From positions 1 through 33,201 of the forward strand of contig NZ_JAASAE010000023.1 in NCBI RefSeq assembly GCF_012726205.1: a stretch of DNA of 33,201 bases. Direction: 5' to 3'. Positions within the stretch are counted from its first letter, which is position 1. Each line of letters starts with the position of its first letter. Position numbers and translations under genes: made by a program. Source of the DNA: Rhodococcus sp. HNM0569 (GTDB lineage Bacteria; Actinomycetota; Actinomycetes; Mycobacteriales; Mycobacteriaceae). This document shows, in pieces, positions 21,996 through 33,161 of this stretch. The notes under the pieces were generated by a model. It ran no database searches. It had not been told where the DNA came from and worked only from the letters and a program-made list of their open reading frames with translations.

Positions 21996-24900
21996 ATGAA
22001 GCAACTTCCAGGCCCTCAGGGGCTCTATCACCCCGCGAACGAGCACGATTCTTGTGGTGTGGCATTCGTGGTGGACATGAAGGGCCGCCCCAGCAGGGAC
22101 ATCGTCGAGAAGGCCATCACGGCCCTGATCAATCTCGAGCACCGCGGTGCCGCAGGCTCCGAGCCCAACTCGGGCGACGGCGCGGGCATCCTCATCCAGG
22201 TTCCGGACAAGTTCTTCCGGGCCGTCGTGGACTTCCCGCTGCCTGCTCCCGGTGCATACGCGACCGGCATCGCGTTCCTCCCGCAGTCGCGTTCCGACGC
22301 GGACAATGCGGCCGCCGCGGTCGACAAGATCGTCGAGAGCGAAGGCCTGAAGGTTCTCGGCTGGCGCGACGTCGCCATCGACGATTCCTCCCTCGGCGCG
22401 TTGGCACGGGACGCAATGCCCACCTTCCGTCAATTGTTCATCGGCAGCGAGGACGGATCGTTACGCGGACTCGAGCTCGAGCGTCGCGCGTTCGTCGTCC
22501 GTAAGCGCACCGAGCACGAGCTCGGGAACGAGGGCGCCGGTTCCGGTGCGACCGGTCAGGAGACCGTCTACTTCGCGAGCCTGTCCAGCCAGACGTTCGT
22601 CTACAAGGGCATGCTCACGACCCCGCAGCTCAAGGGCTTCTACCTGGACCTGCAGGACAGCCGTGTCGAGTCCGCACTGGGCCTCGTGCACTCGCGGTTC
22701 TCCACCAACACGTTCCCGTCGTGGCCGCTCGCGCACCCCTTCCGTCGCGTCGCGCACAACGGCGAGATCAACACCGTCACCGGCAACGAGAACTGGATGC
22801 GTGCCCGCGAGGCGCTCATCGACTCGGACGTCTTCGGGGGCAAGGAAGCCCTGCAGAAGATCTTCCCGGTGTGCACCAACGGCGCGTCCGACACGGCGCG
22901 CTTCGACGAGGTACTCGAGCTGCTGCACCTCGGTGGCCGCAGCCTGCCGCACGCCGTGCTGATGATGATTCCCGAGGCATGGGAGCGCAACGAGTACATG
23001 AAGCCCGAACACCGGGCGTTCTACGAGTACCACTCGACGCTCATGGAGCCGTGGGACGGCCCGGCGTCGGTGTGCTTCACCGACGGCACCGTCATCGGCG
23101 CCGTGCTCGACCGCAACGGCCTGCGTCCGTCGCGCCTGTGGATCACCGAGGACGACCTGGTCGTCATGGCGTCGGAGGTCGGTGTCCTGCCGATCGATCC
23201 GGCCAGCGTGGTGCGCAAGGTGCGTCTGCAGCCGGGCCGCATGTTCCTGGTGGACACCGAGCAGGGCCGCATCGTCAGCGACGACGAGATCAAGGACCAG
23301 CTCGCGGCCGAGCACCCCTATCGCGAGTGGCTCGACGCGGGTCTCACGCGGATGGACGACCTGCCGGACCGCCCGTACACGTACATGTCGCACGAGCGGG
23401 TCGTCTTGCGGCAGCAGATGTTCGGTTTCACCAACGAGGAGGTCAACCTTCTCGTCAAGCCGATGGCGGCCTCGGGCGCCGAGGCGATCGGTTCGATGGG
23501 CACCGACACCCCCATCGCGGTGCTGTCGGCACGCTCACGCATGCTGTTCGACTACTTCCAGCAGATGTTCGCGCAGGTCACGAACCCGCCGCTGGACGCG
23601 ATCCGCGAAGAGGTGGTCACCAGCCTGGGCGGCACCATCGGCCCCGAGCACGACCTGCTCCACCCGACCGCGGAATCCGCCCGGCAGATCCATCTGCCGC
23701 AGCCGATCCTGCACAACGACGACCTGTCGAAGCTCATCCACGTCAACGACGACGGGGACTTCCCGGACTTCCGCAGTGTCATCGTGCGCGGCCTCTACCC
23801 GGTCGCCGAGGGCGGCGAGGGTCTGCGCAAGGCGCTCGACGACGTGCGCTACCAGGTGTCCGAGGCCATCGCGGGTGGCGCACGCATCATCGTGCTGTCC
23901 GACCGTGAGTCCAACGAGACGCATGCGCCGATCCCGTCGCTGCTTCTCACGTCCGCCGTGCACCACCACCTGGTGCGCGAGAAGACCCGCACCAAGGTCG
24001 GTCTCATCGTCGAGGCCGGCGACGCGCGCGAGGTCCACCACATGGCGGCGCTGGTCGGCTTCGGTGCCGCGGCGGTCAACCCGTACATGGCATTCGAGAC
24101 GGTCGACGAGCTCGTCAACGACGGTGCGCTCGCGGGCATTCCGCGCGACAAGGCGATCGCGAACTACATCAAGGCCGCGGGCAAGGGCGTGCTGAAGGTG
24201 ATGTCCAAGATGGGCATCTCGACGCTCGCGTCGTACACGGGTGCGCAGCTGTTCCAGGTCATCGGCCTGTCGCAGTCGGTCGTGGACGAGTACTTCACGG
24301 GTCTGCACTCGCATCTCGGCGGCATCGGTCTCGAGGAGATCGCCGAAGAGGTCGCGGTGCGGCATCGTCTGGCGTACCTCGACAACCCCGAAGAGCGCGC
24401 GCACCGCGAGCTCGAGGTGGGCGGCGAGTACCAGTGGCGCCGCGAGGGCGAGTACCACCTGTTCAACCCGGACACGGTGTTCAAGCTGCAGCACTCGACG
24501 CGCACCGGCCAGTACAAGGTGTTCAAGGAGTACACCCAGCTCGTCGACGACCAGAGCAAGCGCATCGCCGCGCTGCGCGGTCTGTTCGAGTTCAAGAAGG
24601 GTGTGCGCCAGCCGGTTCCGCTCGACGAGGTCGAGCCGGCCACCGAGATCGTCAAGCGTTTCTCCACGGGCGCGATGAGCTACGGCTCGATCTCGGCCGA
24701 GGCGCACGAGACGCTCGCGATCGCGATGAACCGACTGGGTGGCCGCTCGAACTCCGGTGAGGGCGGCGAGGATCCGCGTCGTTTCACGCCGGACGAGAAC
24801 GGCGACCTGCGTCGCTCGGCGATCAAGCAGGTCGCGTCGGGCCGGTTCGGTGTCACGTCGCACTACCTGACCAACTGCACCGACATCCAGATCAAGATGG

Positions 24901-26594
24901 CGCAGGGCGCGAAGCCCGGTGAGGGCGGCCAGCTTCCGGCGCACAAGGTCTACCCGTGGGTCGCCGAGGTGCGGCATTCGACGCCGGGCGTCGGCCTCAT
25001 CTCGCCGCCGCCGCACCACGACATCTACTCGATCGAGGATCTCGCGCAGCTGATCCACGACCTCAAGAACGCCAACCCGCAGGCTCGCATCCACGTGAAG
25101 CTGGTCTCGGAGGTCGGCGTCGGCACGGTCGCCGCGGGTGTGTCGAAGGCGCACGCCGACGTCGTGCTCATCTCGGGTCACGACGGCGGCACCGGTGCCA
25201 CGCCGCTCACGTCGGTCAAGCACGCGGGTGCGCCGTGGGAGCTCGGTCTGGCGGAGACGCAGCAGACGCTGCTGCTCAACGGGCTGCGCGACCGCATCGT
25301 CGTGCAGGTCGACGGCCAGCTCAAGACGGGCCGCGACGTCGTCATCGCAGCTCTGCTCGGCGGCGAGGAGTTCGGTTTCGCCACCGCTCCGCTCGTCGTG
25401 TCCGGCTGCATCATGATGCGGGTGTGCCATCTCGACACCTGCCCGGTGGGCGTCGCGACGCAGAACCCGGTGCTGCGCAAGCGGTTCACGGGCAAGCCCG
25501 AGTTCGTCGAGAACTTCTTCCTGTTCATCGCGGAGGAGGTGCGCGAGCTGCTCGCCGAGCTCGGCTTCCGCAGCCTCGACGAGGCGATCGGCCAGGTCGA
25601 ACTGCTCGACACGAGCAAGGCGATCGAGCACTGGAAGGACGCGAAGGCAGGCAAGCTCGACCTCGCGCCCATCCTGCACCGTGCCGACTCGGCGTTCATG
25701 GACCAGGACGAGCACTGCACCAAGACGCAGGACCACGGTCTGGACAAGGCGCTCGACCAGCAGCTGATCCTGCGGGCCCGGCCCGCGATCGACACCGGCA
25801 AGCCGGTCTCGATCCACACGCACATCACCAACGTCAACCGCACGGTCGGCACGATGCTCGGCCACGAGGTGACCAAGGTGCACGGTGCCGAGGGTCTGCC
25901 CGAGGACACGATCGACATCACGTTCACCGGGTCGGCGGGCAACAGCTTCGGCGCATTCGTGCCCCAGGGCATGACGCTCCGTCTGCACGGCGACGCGAAC
26001 GACTTCGTCGGCAAGGGCCTGTCCGGTGGCCGCATCGTGGTGCGCCCGCCGGAGGCGACGGCCGGCGGCTTCGTCGCCGAGGACAACATCATCGCAGGCA
26101 ACGTCATCCTGTTCGGTGCCACGAGCGGTGAGGTGCTGCTGCGCGGCGTCGTCGGCGAGCGTTTCGCCGTGCGTAACTCGGGTGCCACCGCGGTCGTCGA
26201 GGGCGTGGGCGACCACGGCTGCGAATACATGACCGGCGGCAAGGTCGTCATCCTCGGCAAGACCGGCCGCAACTTCGGCGCCGGTATGTCCGGTGGTGTC
26301 GCGTTCGTCTACAACCCGGACCGCGACTTCGAGGACAACCTCAACACCGAACTGGTCGACCTCGAGGACCTCGAGAGCGAGGACTACGTCTGGCTCAAGG
26401 GTGCGATCGAGCGTCACCGCGACGAGACCGGGTCGGAGGTTGCGGCACGCATCCTGTCCGACTGGTCGCAACAGGCTGCACATTTCGCGAAGGTGATGCC
26501 TCGCGATTACAAGAAGGTACTCATGGCAATCAAGGACGCCGAAATCCGCGGTGCCGACGTCGACGAGGCAATCATGGAGGCTGCTCGTGGGTGA
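21996..26594 (+). CDS. gltB: Glutamate synthase (NADPH) large subunit
   Basis: A 1532-residue cytoplasmic flavo-iron-sulfur enzyme that makes two glutamate from glutamine and 2-oxoglutarate together with GltD. The N-terminus has a 19-residue propeptide ([13 protein letters not shown]) that must be cleaved to expose the nucleophile C20 of the class II glutaminase domain. The central and FMN-binding domains follow, with [13 protein letters not shown] and [11 protein letters not shown]. The 3Fe-4S cluster cysteines are C1138, C1144 and C1149 (C-x5-C-x4-C). The C-terminal beta-helix is rich in Gly ([31 protein letters not shown]). Length is normal for the family. The stop overlaps gltD by 8 nt. 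A long leader precedes it; no clear GlnR or AmtR box was seen. Confidence 0.97.
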   Translation: MKQLPGPQGLYHPANEHDSCGVAFVVDMKGRPSRDIVEKAITALINLEHRGAAGSEPNSGDGAGILIQVPDKFFRAVVDFPLPAPGAYATGIAFLPQSRSDADNAAAAVDKIVESEGLKVLGWRDVAIDDSSLGALARDAMPTFRQLFIGSEDGSLRGLELERRAFVVRKRTEHELGNEGAGSGATGQETVYFASLSSQTFVYKGMLTTPQLKGFYLDLQDSRVESALGLVHSRFSTNTFPSWPLAHPFRRVAHNGEINTVTGNENWMRAREALIDSDVFGGKEALQKIFPVCTNGASDTARFDEVLELLHLGGRSLPHAVLMMIPEAWERNEYMKPEHRAFYEYHSTLMEPWDGPASVCFTDGTVIGAVLDRNGLRPSRLWITEDDLVVMASEVGVLPIDPASVVRKVRLQPGRMFLVDTEQGRIVSDDEIKDQLAAEHPYREWLDAGLTRMDDLPDRPYTYMSHERVVLRQQMFGFTNEEVNLLVKPMAASGAEAIGSMGTDTPIAVLSARSRMLFDYFQQMFAQVTNPPLDAIREEVVTSLGGTIGPEHDLLHPTAESARQIHLPQPILHNDDLSKLIHVNDDGDFPDFRSVIVRGLYPVAEGGEGLRKALDDVRYQVSEAIAGGARIIVLSDRESNETHAPIPSLLLTSAVHHHLVREKTRTKVGLIVEAGDAREVHHMAALVGFGAAAVNPYMAFETVDELVNDGALAGIPRDKAIANYIKAAGKGVLKVMSKMGISTLASYTGAQLFQVIGLSQSVVDEYFTGLHSHLGGIGLEEIAEEVAVRHRLAYLDNPEERAHRELEVGGEYQWRREGEYHLFNPDTVFKLQHSTRTGQYKVFKEYTQLVDDQSKRIAALRGLFEFKKGVRQPVPLDEVEPATEIVKRFSTGAMSYGSISAEAHETLAIAMNRLGGRSNSGEGGEDPRRFTPDENGDLRRSAIKQVASGRFGVTSHYLTNCTDIQIKMAQGAKPGEGGQLPAHKVYPWVAEVRHSTPGVGLISPPPHHDIYSIEDLAQLIHDLKNANPQARIHVKLVSEVGVGTVAAGVSKAHADVVLISGHDGGTGATPLTSVKHAGAPWELGLAETQQTLLLNGLRDRIVVQVDGQLKTGRDVVIAALLGGEEFGFATAPLVVSGCIMMRVCHLDTCPVGVATQNPVLRKRFTGKPEFVENFFLFIAEEVRELLAELGFRSLDEAIGQVELLDTSKAIEHWKDAKAGKLDLAPILHRADSAFMDQDEHCTKTQDHGLDKALDQQLILRARPAIDTGKPVSIHTHITNVNRTVGTMLGHEVTKVHGAEGLPEDTIDITFTGSAGNSFGAFVPQGMTLRLHGDANDFVGKGLSGGRIVVRPPEATAGGFVAEDNIIAGNVILFGATSGEVLLRGVVGERFAVRNSGATAVVEGVGDHGCEYMTGGKVVILGKTGRNFGAGMSGGVAFVYNPDRDFEDNLNTELVDLEDLESEDYVWLKGAIERHRDETGSEVAARILSDWSQQAAHFAKVMPRDYKKVLMAIKDAEIRGADVDEAIMEAARG

Positions 26595-28053
26595 TCCAAG
26601 AGGCTTTCTCGAGCACGGCTCTCGTGAGCTGCCCGTCCGCCGTCCCGTTCCGCTCCGTCTGCTCGACTGGAAGGAGGTCTACGAGGACTTCCCCGAGACG
26701 ACCCTCCGGACCCAGGCCAGCCGATGCATGGACTGCGGTATCCCGTTCTGCCACAACGGTTGCCCGCTCGGGAACCTGATTCCCGAGTGGAACGACCTGG
26801 TCTACAAGGACCAGTGGAAGGACGCGATCGACCGCCTGCACGCGACCAACAACTTCCCGGAGTTCACGGGCCGGTTGTGCCCGGCTCCGTGTGAGGCGTC
26901 GTGCGTGCTCGGTATCAACCAGGATCCGGTCACGATCAAGCAGGTCGAGGTCGAGATCATCGACAAGGCCTTCGACGAGGGCTGGGTCGAGCCGGTGCGC
27001 GCCGCCCACCCGACCGGCAAGAAGGTTGCCGTCGTCGGCTCCGGCCCCGCGGGACTTGCTGCGGCGCAGCAGCTCACGCGTGCCGGCCACTCGGTCACGG
27101 TGTTCGAGCGTGCCGCCCGTGTCGGTGGTCTGCTCCGCTACGGCATCCCCGAGTTCAAGATGGAGAAGCGCCACATCGACCGCCGTCTCGCACAGATGGA
27201 GGCCGAGGGCACGACCTTCCGCACCAGCGTGAACGTCGGCGTCGACATCACGGCCGACGAACTGCGCGCCGAGTTCGACGCCGTCGTGCTCGCCGTCGGC
27301 TCCACGATCGGGCGCGATCTGCCGATCCCGGGCCGCGAACTCGACGGCATCCATCAGGCGATGGAGTTCCTGCCGCTCGCGAACCGCGTGCAGCTCGGCG
27401 ACGACATCACCGACGCCGACGGCATGCCGCCGATCAACGCGAAGGGCAAGAAGGTCGTCATCATCGGTGGCGGCGACACCGGTGCCGACTGCCTCGGCAC
27501 GTCGCACCGCCAGCAGGCCGAGAGCGTGCACCAGTTCGAGATCATGCCGCGCCCGCCGGAGACTCGCGCCGAGTCGACCCCGTGGCCGACCTATCCGCTG
27601 ATGTTCCGCGTCTCGTCCGCGCACGAAGAGGGCGGCGAGCGGGTCTTCTCGGTCAACACCGAGTCGTTCGTCGGCAAGGACGGCAAGGTCGTGGCCTTGA
27701 AGGCGTACGAGGTGGAGATGAAGGACGGCAAGTTCGAGAAGGTCGAGGGTTCGGAGTTCGAACTCGACGCCGATCTCGTGCTGCTCGCGATGGGCTTCGT
27801 CGGCCCCGAGCGCGAGGGTCTGCTCACCGACCTCGGTGTCGAGTTCACCGATCGCGGAAATGTCGTCCGGAACGACGATTTCGCCACCAACGTCGACGGT
27901 GTCTTCGTTGCAGGCGACGCGGGCCGCGGCCAGTCGCTCATCGTGTGGGCGATCGCCGAGGGCCGCTCGACCGCCGCGGCGGTGGACGAGTACCTCGAGT
28001 CCACCACGGCGCTGCCGTCGCCCATCACTCCCACGATGGTTGCCCAGCGCTGA
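26587..28053 (+). CDS. gltD: Glutamate synthase (NADPH) small subunit
   Basis: A 488-residue FAD-containing subunit that passes electrons from NADPH to GltB. The N-terminal cysteine-rich region (C47, C50, C55, C59, then C98, C102, C106) provides the two 4Fe-4S clusters. The FAD site GSGPAG starts at 151, and a second dinucleotide site ([13 protein letters not shown]) at about 295 is for NADPH. The C-terminal [24 protein letters not shown] is the usual FAD-closing motif. The GTG start at 26587 lies inside the end of gltB (8-nt overlap) and has GGAGG 6 nt upstream, so translation is coupled. A large inverted repeat begins 15 nt after its stop and probably ends the operon. Confidence 0.97.
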   Translation: MGDPRGFLEHGSRELPVRRPVPLRLLDWKEVYEDFPETTLRTQASRCMDCGIPFCHNGCPLGNLIPEWNDLVYKDQWKDAIDRLHATNNFPEFTGRLCPAPCEASCVLGINQDPVTIKQVEVEIIDKAFDEGWVEPVRAAHPTGKKVAVVGSGPAGLAAAQQLTRAGHSVTVFERAARVGGLLRYGIPEFKMEKRHIDRRLAQMEAEGTTFRTSVNVGVDITADELRAEFDAVVLAVGSTIGRDLPIPGRELDGIHQAMEFLPLANRVQLGDDITDADGMPPINAKGKKVVIIGGGDTGADCLGTSHRQQAESVHQFEIMPRPPETRAESTPWPTYPLMFRVSSAHEEGGERVFSVNTESFVGKDGKVVALKAYEVEMKDGKFEKVEGSEFELDADLVLLAMGFVGPEREGLLTDLGVEFTDRGNVVRNDDFATNVDGVFVAGDAGRGQSLIVWAIAEGRSTAAAVDEYLESTTALPSPITPTMVAQR

Positions 28054-28068
28054 CCCGCTGATCCACCG

Positions 28069-28159
28069 ACGAGACCCCCTCCTGCTCGGTCGCGATGTCA
28101 CACTGTGTGCGCTCGATGCACAGGATGTGACATCGCGGCCATCGGGGAGGGGGTTTCGT
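28069..28159 (+). terminator. Nested 91-bp inverted repeat after gltD (terminator or structured RNA)
   Basis: The outer arms pair 28069-28082 with 28146-28159 (14 bp, one G-T), the inner arms 28088-28102 with 28126-28140 (15 bp, one G-T; core CGCGATGTCACA and TGTGACATCGCG perfect), and the apical loop contains CTGTG and CACAG. It starts 15 nt after the gltD stop and is followed by TTTCGTCG. Its position suits a transcription terminator; its size and perfect inner core are more than a terminator needs, so a small RNA or protein-binding site is also possible. Confidence 0.6.
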
Positions 28160-28221
28160 CGTGTGCGGGCGTTCGGGGAGCGCCAGGGGTGACCCAGTGC
28201 ACTCGTTGAATTCTCACCGAG

Positions 28222-28234
28222 TACGGTCGGTGCG
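28222..28234 (+). promoter_or_regulatory. Candidate leaderless -10 element for the cyclotransferase-like gene
   Basis: TACGGT (28222-28227) is followed by 7 nt and the GTG at 28235. There is no ribosome binding site and no clear -35 at 16-19 bp. Confidence 0.45.
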
Positions 28235-28753
28235 GTGTTGGTCTGGTACGTCAGCTACGGGTCGAACATGCAGAAGCGCCGGTTGCGCAGTTACCTCGAA
28301 GGGGGCCGCCCACCGGGCGCGGTGCACATCCACCCGGGTGCGCGCGACGGCAGTGCGCCGCGCGCGAGTTCGCCCGTGACGTTGCGCGGGTCGGTGTTCT
28401 TCGCGGGCGAGTCCAAGGTGTGGACCGGCGGCGTCGCATTCTTCGATCCGGACGGCCCCGGCACGGTGCCCGCCCGGGCCTATCTCGTGACGCGCGAGCA
28501 GTTCGAGGACATCAAGGCGCAGGAACCCGCGTGCTACGACCGCGTGCTCACGCTGGGGCACCGCGACGGCCTGCCGATGTACACGTTCACCACGCGGGCA
28601 CGCGGCGACGCGGTGCGCCGTAATCCGCCCGCGGGCGCGTACCTCGCGACGATGTCGAAGGGGCTGCGCGAGGCGCACGGGTGGGACGCCGAGCAGGCCG
28701 GAAGCTATCTCGCGGCGTGCGTACGCGACGCCCACAGTCCTGTCAGCGCCTGA
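28235..28753 (+). CDS. Gamma-glutamylcyclotransferase-like (GGCT fold) protein
   Basis: A 172-residue cytoplasmic protein with the GGCT-fold YGSN motif (WYVSYGSNM, 4-12) at the N-terminus. It continues with a beta-rich region (VTLRGSVFFAGESKVW, then GGVAFFDPDGPGTVPARAYLVT) and then AQEPACYDR, where the Glu may be the general acid or base. Enzymes of this fold cyclise gamma-glutamyl peptides, but many bacterial members have unknown substrates; some databases mislabel them as histone deacetylases. The GTG at 28235 has a TAnnnT element 7 nt before it and no ribosome binding site. Its 3' end is 6 bp from the convergent phosphatase gene. Confidence 0.75.
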   Translation: MLVWYVSYGSNMQKRRLRSYLEGGRPPGAVHIHPGARDGSAPRASSPVTLRGSVFFAGESKVWTGGVAFFDPDGPGTVPARAYLVTREQFEDIKAQEPACYDRVLTLGHRDGLPMYTFTTRARGDAVRRNPPAGAYLATMSKGLREAHGWDAEQAGSYLAACVRDAHSPVSA

Positions 28754-28759
28754 CCGGTC

Positions 28760-29359
28760 TCAGCGCCTGAGCAGGTGCCGTACGTGCCCGGTCTCGTTGA
28801 CCGACGCGAGCCTGCGGGTGCCGTCGCGCGAGACGAGGACCCTGCTCAGCGACGTGTACTCGAGCGGAAACGTGAGCGGGCGCGGCAGCCCGAGCAGTTC
28901 CTGCAGGTAGACGTTGACGACGCCGCCGTGCGCGACGACAGCGACCGTCTCGTGGTGCTCGGCCGCGTCGATCACGTCGTCGATCGCGGAGAACACGCGC
29001 GCACGGAAGGCGTCGGCGTCGACGAATGCCGGGAACTCGCCCGCCCGGATCCGTGCGTACGCGTCGGGCGCGAGCGCCGCGGCCTCGTGGAACGGGATGT
29101 AGTGGGACAGTCCGTGGTCGTACTCGGCGAGGCCGTCGAACACCGTGACGGGCAGGTCGAGTGCACGCGCGAGCGGCTCCGCGGTCTGCCGGGCGCGCAG
29201 CTGCGGGCTCGCGACGATGCGTGCGATGTCGTACGGCTCGAGTGCGGCGGGAAGCAGCTCGGCCTGCCGCACGCCCTCGTCGGTGAGCGCAGGGTCGGCG
29301 CGCTCGTCGGCGTCGGTGACCTTCTCCGGAAGCGCGTGGCGGATGAACAGCAGCTGCAC
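28760..29359 (-). CDS. Histidine phosphatase family protein
   Basis: A 199-residue member of the phosphoglycerate-mutase-like superfamily. The catalytic R7-H8 pair lies at the N-terminus (FIRHALPE, Ala in place of the usual Gly). The second basic site is SPQLRARQTAEPL, and E80 (LAEYD) and H144 (VAHGGV) complete the active site. Substrates are phosphorylated sugars, nucleotides or proteins and cannot be chosen here. The start is GTG with GATCGT 6 nt upstream, again consistent with leaderless expression. It lies 59 nt downstream of lysX on the same strand. The paired HALP motif is common in actinobacterial members. Confidence 0.88.
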   Translation of the reverse strand: MQLLFIRHALPEKVTDADERADPALTDEGVRQAELLPAALEPYDIARIVASPQLRARQTAEPLARALDLPVTVFDGLAEYDHGLSHYIPFHEAAALAPDAYARIRAGEFPAFVDADAFRARVFSAIDDVIDAAEHHETVAVVAHGGVVNVYLQELLGLPRPLTFPLEYTSLSRVLVSRDGTRRLASVNETGHVRHLLRR

Positions 29360-29418
29360 GGAACCACGATCTCACACCGCGCTGGTCGCGCTCGTCGGCG
29401 CATCGGAGCGACGCGTCG

Positions 29419-32400
29419 TCACCGGCGTGGTTTCGCGAGCGGGAACGCCAGCACGTCGCGCATGCTTGTGCCGGTGATCAGCATGACGAGCCGGTCGACG
29501 CCCATGCCGAGACGGCCGGTGGGTGGCATGCCGCGTTCGAGTGCCTGCAGGAAGTCCTCGTCGAGTTCCATCGCCTCGTCGTCGCCGCGTGCCGCGCGCA
29601 GCGACTGCGCGGTGAGCCGCGCACGCTGCTCGATCGGGTCGGTGAGTTCGCTGTAGGCCGTGCCGAGTTCGACACCCCACGCCACCAGATTCCACCGGGC
29701 GGCGATTCCGGGGATCGTGGAATGCGGCCGGGCGAGTGGTGACGTCGACGTCGGGAAGTCCGTGTAGAAGGTGGGGAACTCGGTGGCGCGTTCGACGAGC
29801 TCGCCGTAGAGACGCTGTGTCAGTTGTCCGGAATCCCAGTCGGTTTCGTACGTCAGACCGTGTTCGTCGCACAGCAGGCGCAGCTCGTCCGCGGGTGTCT
29901 CGGGGCTCACGTCGACGCCCACCCGTTCGCTCACCGCGGCGTGCACCGTGACGACGGGCCATTCGCCCGAGATGTCGACGTCGACCGGTGCACCGTCCGG
30001 CCCGGGCCGTATCACCACCTCACGCCCGTGCGCCGCGACGGCGCCGGCCTGGATCAGTTCGCGGCACAGTGTGCGCATCGCCTCGTGGTCGGCGTGTGCT
30101 TCGAACGCCTCGAGCATCGTGAACTCGGGGCTGTGGGTGGAATCGGCGGCCTCGTTGCGGAACACGCGGCCCAGCTCGAAGACCTTCTCGAAACCCGCGA
30201 CGCACAAGCGTTCGAGGTAGAGCTCGGGCGCGACGCGGAGGGAGACGTCGAGGTCGTCGGCGTCGAGACGTGTGACGAGGGGCGCGGCGTTCGCGCCGCC
30301 GTGCACCTGCTGCAGGATCGGTGTCTCGACCTCCAGGAAACCGCGCGCGCCGAGCGAATCGCGCAGCGAGCGCACGACGGCACTGCGCATCGTGAGTGTT
30401 CGGCGCGCATCGGGATCGACGGCGAGTTCGACGTACCGCTGCCGCACACGGGTTTCCGCGTCGGACAGCCCTTTCCACTTGTCGGGCAACGGGTGCAGGC
30501 ATTTCGCGGTCATCCGCCAGCTGGTCACCAGCAGCGACAGCGTGCCCGACCGGCTGTGACCGATCGCGCCGCTCACCTCGACGAGATCGCCGAGGTCGAA
30601 CTCCCGCGCGAACGACCGGACCAGTTCGGTGCCGCGGGGCGGATCACCGCCTTCGGATTGGAGGTCGCTGAGGCGTTCGGCGTCGACGACGAGCTGCATG
30701 TCGCCCGATTCGTCGCGCACCGTGGCGAACACGACGCCGCCGTGGTCGCGGATCCGCAGCAGCCGGCCCGCGACGCGCACCCGGGTGCCGCGCGGCAGGG
30801 TGAGAGCGTCGGCGATCGTGTGGGTCGGCGGGTACGCGACCGGATAGGGGTCGACGCCCTCGGCGGCGAGTGCGTCGAGCTTGCGCATCCGTACGCGCAC
30901 CTGGTCGGGGCGTCTCGGGCCCGCGGGCGCCTCGTCGGGTGCGGTGTCCGGCGCGCTGCCGTCGGCGTGCAGCCCCTCGGCAGCGACCAGTTCGGGTGGC
31001 AGTTTCTCGTGGATACCGGTGTGCGCGAGGTTTCCCCGGGCGCGGCGGCCCGGGCGGGGGAGGGCGACGAAGCCTTCCGTGACCGCGGACGCGAACCCGA
31101 CGCGTAGCGTCTGGTGGTCGTCCTGGAAGCACACGAAGCGCGGCACCCAGTCCGGCTGGTACTTCAGGTTCGCGCGGTACAACGCCTCGAGTTGCCACCA
31201 GCGGGAGAAGAACACGAGGCTCGCGCGCCACGCGCGCAGTGCCGGGCCCGCGCCGACGCGCGAGTCGTCCTCGAACGCCGACCGGAATACCGCGAAGTTG
31301 AGCGAGATCCGGGTGATGCCGAGTTCGGGAGCACGCGTGGCGAGTTCGGTGACCATGAGTTCGACGGCACCGTCCGGGGCATTCCGGTCCCGTCGCACCA
31401 GGTCGAGTGAAAGCCCGTCGGTGCCCCACGGTACGAGCGACAGGACGGCCACGATCGCGCCGTCGACACGTGCCACCACGAGCACGCAGTCGCCGTCGAG
31501 CGGATCGCCCAACCGGCCGAGTGCCATCGAGAACCCCCGCTCGGTCTCGGCGGCGCGCCACTCGTCGGCGAGCCGCACCACCGCGCCCATCTCGTCGGCG
31601 GGCACGTCACGATGCCGCCGGATCTCCGCCGTGACGCCGTGTCGCCGCGCGCGCGTCACGGCATGCCGGACGGTCCTCATGTCGCGCCCGGACAGGCTGA
31701 ACTCGCGTGTGCGCAGGACGGCCTCGTCGCCCAGGTGGCGCACGGTCAGCCCCGCGCGACGGTAGGCGGCGGCCCCTGCCTCCGACGCGCCCGCCACGGC
31801 CGTCGTCCAGCCGTAGCCGCGGGCGAGTCGTTGCCACGTCTCGATCGCGTACTGCCACGCCGAGGGGGCGCCGATCGGATCCCCGCTCGCCAGGCACACA
31901 CCGAGTTCGACGCGATAGGTGACGGCCGCGCGGCCGTCACGTGAGAACACGACGGCCTTGTCGCGGCGCGTCGCGAAGTAGCCGAGCGAGTCGTCGGCGC
32001 CGTACCGCGCGAGGAGGCCGCGGATCGCGGACTCGTCGTTGCCGGTGAGCGCGTTGGTGGAGCGCTGCGAACGGAACAGCACGACGGCCGCGGCGACAAG
32101 GGCGACGGCGCCCAACAGGCCGAGAAGGGTGTTCAGGAACCAGTGCGGCTGTCCGCCGAACTGGTCGTTGTCGAGGAACGACAGCGCCGTGACGCGGTTG
32201 AACGCCCACAGCAGCCTCTCGCCGGACGGCAGGGTGCCGGGGAACAGTGCGACCAGGCCCCACCCGACGAGAGTGCCGGCGACCAGCCCACCGACGAGGA
32301 TGCCGAGCGCCTGCCACATCGCGCCGCGTCGCACCCGGGTGTAGAACTCGTTGTACGCCGCGAGTAGTACCGCGACGGCGCACAACAGCACCACCAGCGC

Positions 32401-32763
32401 GACGCCCGCGTGGACGTCGCGGTCGCGCACCAGCACGGTGGCATCGACGATCACGACCGCGACGAGATACACGGTCAGCACCCACCACGCGATCCGTTTG
32501 CGGGTCGCGACTCCAACCGCGAGCAGCGCCACCACCAGCGCGAACGAGATGCTCGTGTCCGGTGCGTCGACGTAGTAGTCGTCGAGGTACTGCCGGGGCA
32601 CGCGCACGAGATCGCGCAGCACCGGCGAGATGCTCCACAACAACACGAGCGCGGCGTAGACCCCGAGTGTCAGCCCGGCGACATGCGGCACCCGGCGCAA
32701 CCACGGCGTGTTCGCCCGTGCGCGCGATGCGGAAGCCGGATCGGAACGCTGCGTCGTCTGCAT
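29419..32763 (-). CDS. lysX: Bifunctional lysylphosphatidylglycerol synthetase/lysyl-tRNA synthetase
   Basis: A 1114-residue fusion. Residues 1-235 contain about six membrane segments (27-46, 71-87, 91-112, 117-136, 149-174, 208-230). Residues 240-590 form the cytoplasmic lysyl-transferase domain of the MprF/DUF2156 type. Then come an OB-fold anticodon domain (about 640-750) and a class II lysyl-tRNA synthetase core with motif 2 (LGRVFRNE) and motif 3 ([13 protein letters not shown], from 1086). The enzyme charges tRNA-Lys and moves lysine to phosphatidylglycerol, making the envelope less anionic and more resistant to cationic peptides; this fusion is typical of Mycobacteriales. The ATG at 32763 has AAAGGTGGA upstream; the frame to 32928 has no better start. 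It is divergent from the S4 gene. Confidence 0.95.
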   Translation of the reverse strand: MQTTQRSDPASASRARANTPWLRRVPHVAGLTLGVYAALVLLWSISPVLRDLVRVPRQYLDDYYVDAPDTSISFALVVALLAVGVATRKRIAWWVLTVYLVAVVIVDATVLVRDRDVHAGVALVVLLCAVAVLLAAYNEFYTRVRRGAMWQALGILVGGLVAGTLVGWGLVALFPGTLPSGERLLWAFNRVTALSFLDNDQFGGQPHWFLNTLLGLLGAVALVAAAVVLFRSQRSTNALTGNDESAIRGLLARYGADDSLGYFATRRDKAVVFSRDGRAAVTYRVELGVCLASGDPIGAPSAWQYAIETWQRLARGYGWTTAVAGASEAGAAAYRRAGLTVRHLGDEAVLRTREFSLSGRDMRTVRHAVTRARRHGVTAEIRRHRDVPADEMGAVVRLADEWRAAETERGFSMALGRLGDPLDGDCVLVVARVDGAIVAVLSLVPWGTDGLSLDLVRRDRNAPDGAVELMVTELATRAPELGITRISLNFAVFRSAFEDDSRVGAGPALRAWRASLVFFSRWWQLEALYRANLKYQPDWVPRFVCFQDDHQTLRVGFASAVTEGFVALPRPGRRARGNLAHTGIHEKLPPELVAAEGLHADGSAPDTAPDEAPAGPRRPDQVRVRMRKLDALAAEGVDPYPVAYPPTHTIADALTLPRGTRVRVAGRLLRIRDHGGVVFATVRDESGDMQLVVDAERLSDLQSEGGDPPRGTELVRSFAREFDLGDLVEVSGAIGHSRSGTLSLLVTSWRMTAKCLHPLPDKWKGLSDAETRVRQRYVELAVDPDARRTLTMRSAVVRSLRDSLGARGFLEVETPILQQVHGGANAAPLVTRLDADDLDVSLRVAPELYLERLCVAGFEKVFELGRVFRNEAADSTHSPEFTMLEAFEAHADHEAMRTLCRELIQAGAVAAHGREVVIRPGPDGAPVDVDISGEWPVVTVHAAVSERVGVDVSPETPADELRLLCDEHGLTYETDWDSGQLTQRLYGELVERATEFPTFYTDFPTSTSPLARPHSTIPGIAARWNLVAWGVELGTAYSELTDPIEQRARLTAQSLRAARGDDEAMELDEDFLQALERGMPPTGRLGMGVDRLVMLITGTSMRDVLAFPLAKPRR

Positions 32764-32881
32764 AAGGTCCACCTTTCCGACGCGTCCGCGTGCACGGACC
32801 CGTCGTCGGCGTCGCTCGGCCGGTTCGGACAACAGTCTGCTGGCTCGCACGCCGTTTGTGACGGAAGCGCAGAATGGGGGC

Positions 32882-33124
32882 ATGTCCGACAGCGCAGACG
32901 AGCTTCCCGACGCCGACACCGTGCCCATCCGAGACGAGTCGATCCGGCTCGGTCAGTTCCTCAAGCTGGCGAATCTCATCGAGTCCGGTGCCGAGGCCAA
33001 GGAGGTCGTCGCGGACGGGCTCGTCGAGGTCAACGGCGAGGTCGAGACGCGCCGCGGCCGTCAGTTGCGCGACGGCGACGTCGTCGAGCTCGGTGGCGTC
33101 GCGGTGCGGGTGGCGAGCGCCTGA
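32882..33124 (+). CDS. Small S4-domain RNA-binding protein
   Basis: An 80-residue cytoplasmic protein that is essentially one S4 RNA-binding domain (YaaA/YbcJ-like). The pattern is [21 protein letters not shown], then [27 protein letters not shown], with the [12 protein letters not shown] segment being the most recognisable. Members bind structured RNA, and their precise targets are unclear. The start ATG has GGGGG immediately upstream and is followed by an acidic N-terminal tail of about 18 residues. The divergent gap to lysX is 118 bp. No catalytic domain is attached, unlike pseudouridine synthases and tRNA synthetases that carry S4 domains. Confidence 0.88.
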   Translation: MSDSADELPDADTVPIRDESIRLGQFLKLANLIESGAEAKEVVADGLVEVNGEVETRRGRQLRDGDVVELGGVAVRVASA

Positions 33125-33161
33125 CCCCTGTGCGCGAAACAAGCGTGCAGGGACTCTGTGC

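Noticed and set aside
23535-26483. Long minus-strand open frame opposite gltB
   Set aside because: Shadow of gltB; gltB is supported by its cysteine clusters and length, and the opposite product is low-complexity.
28235-28753. Histone deacetylase annotation for the YGSN protein
   Set aside because: The motif belongs to the gamma-glutamylcyclotransferase fold; the deacetylase label is a database artefact and no deacetylase motif is present.
32764-32928. 55-residue N-terminal extension of lysX
   Set aside because: The extension is Ser/Arg-rich and lies in the divergent promoter region; the ATG at 32763 has a good ribosome binding site and gives the family N-terminus.
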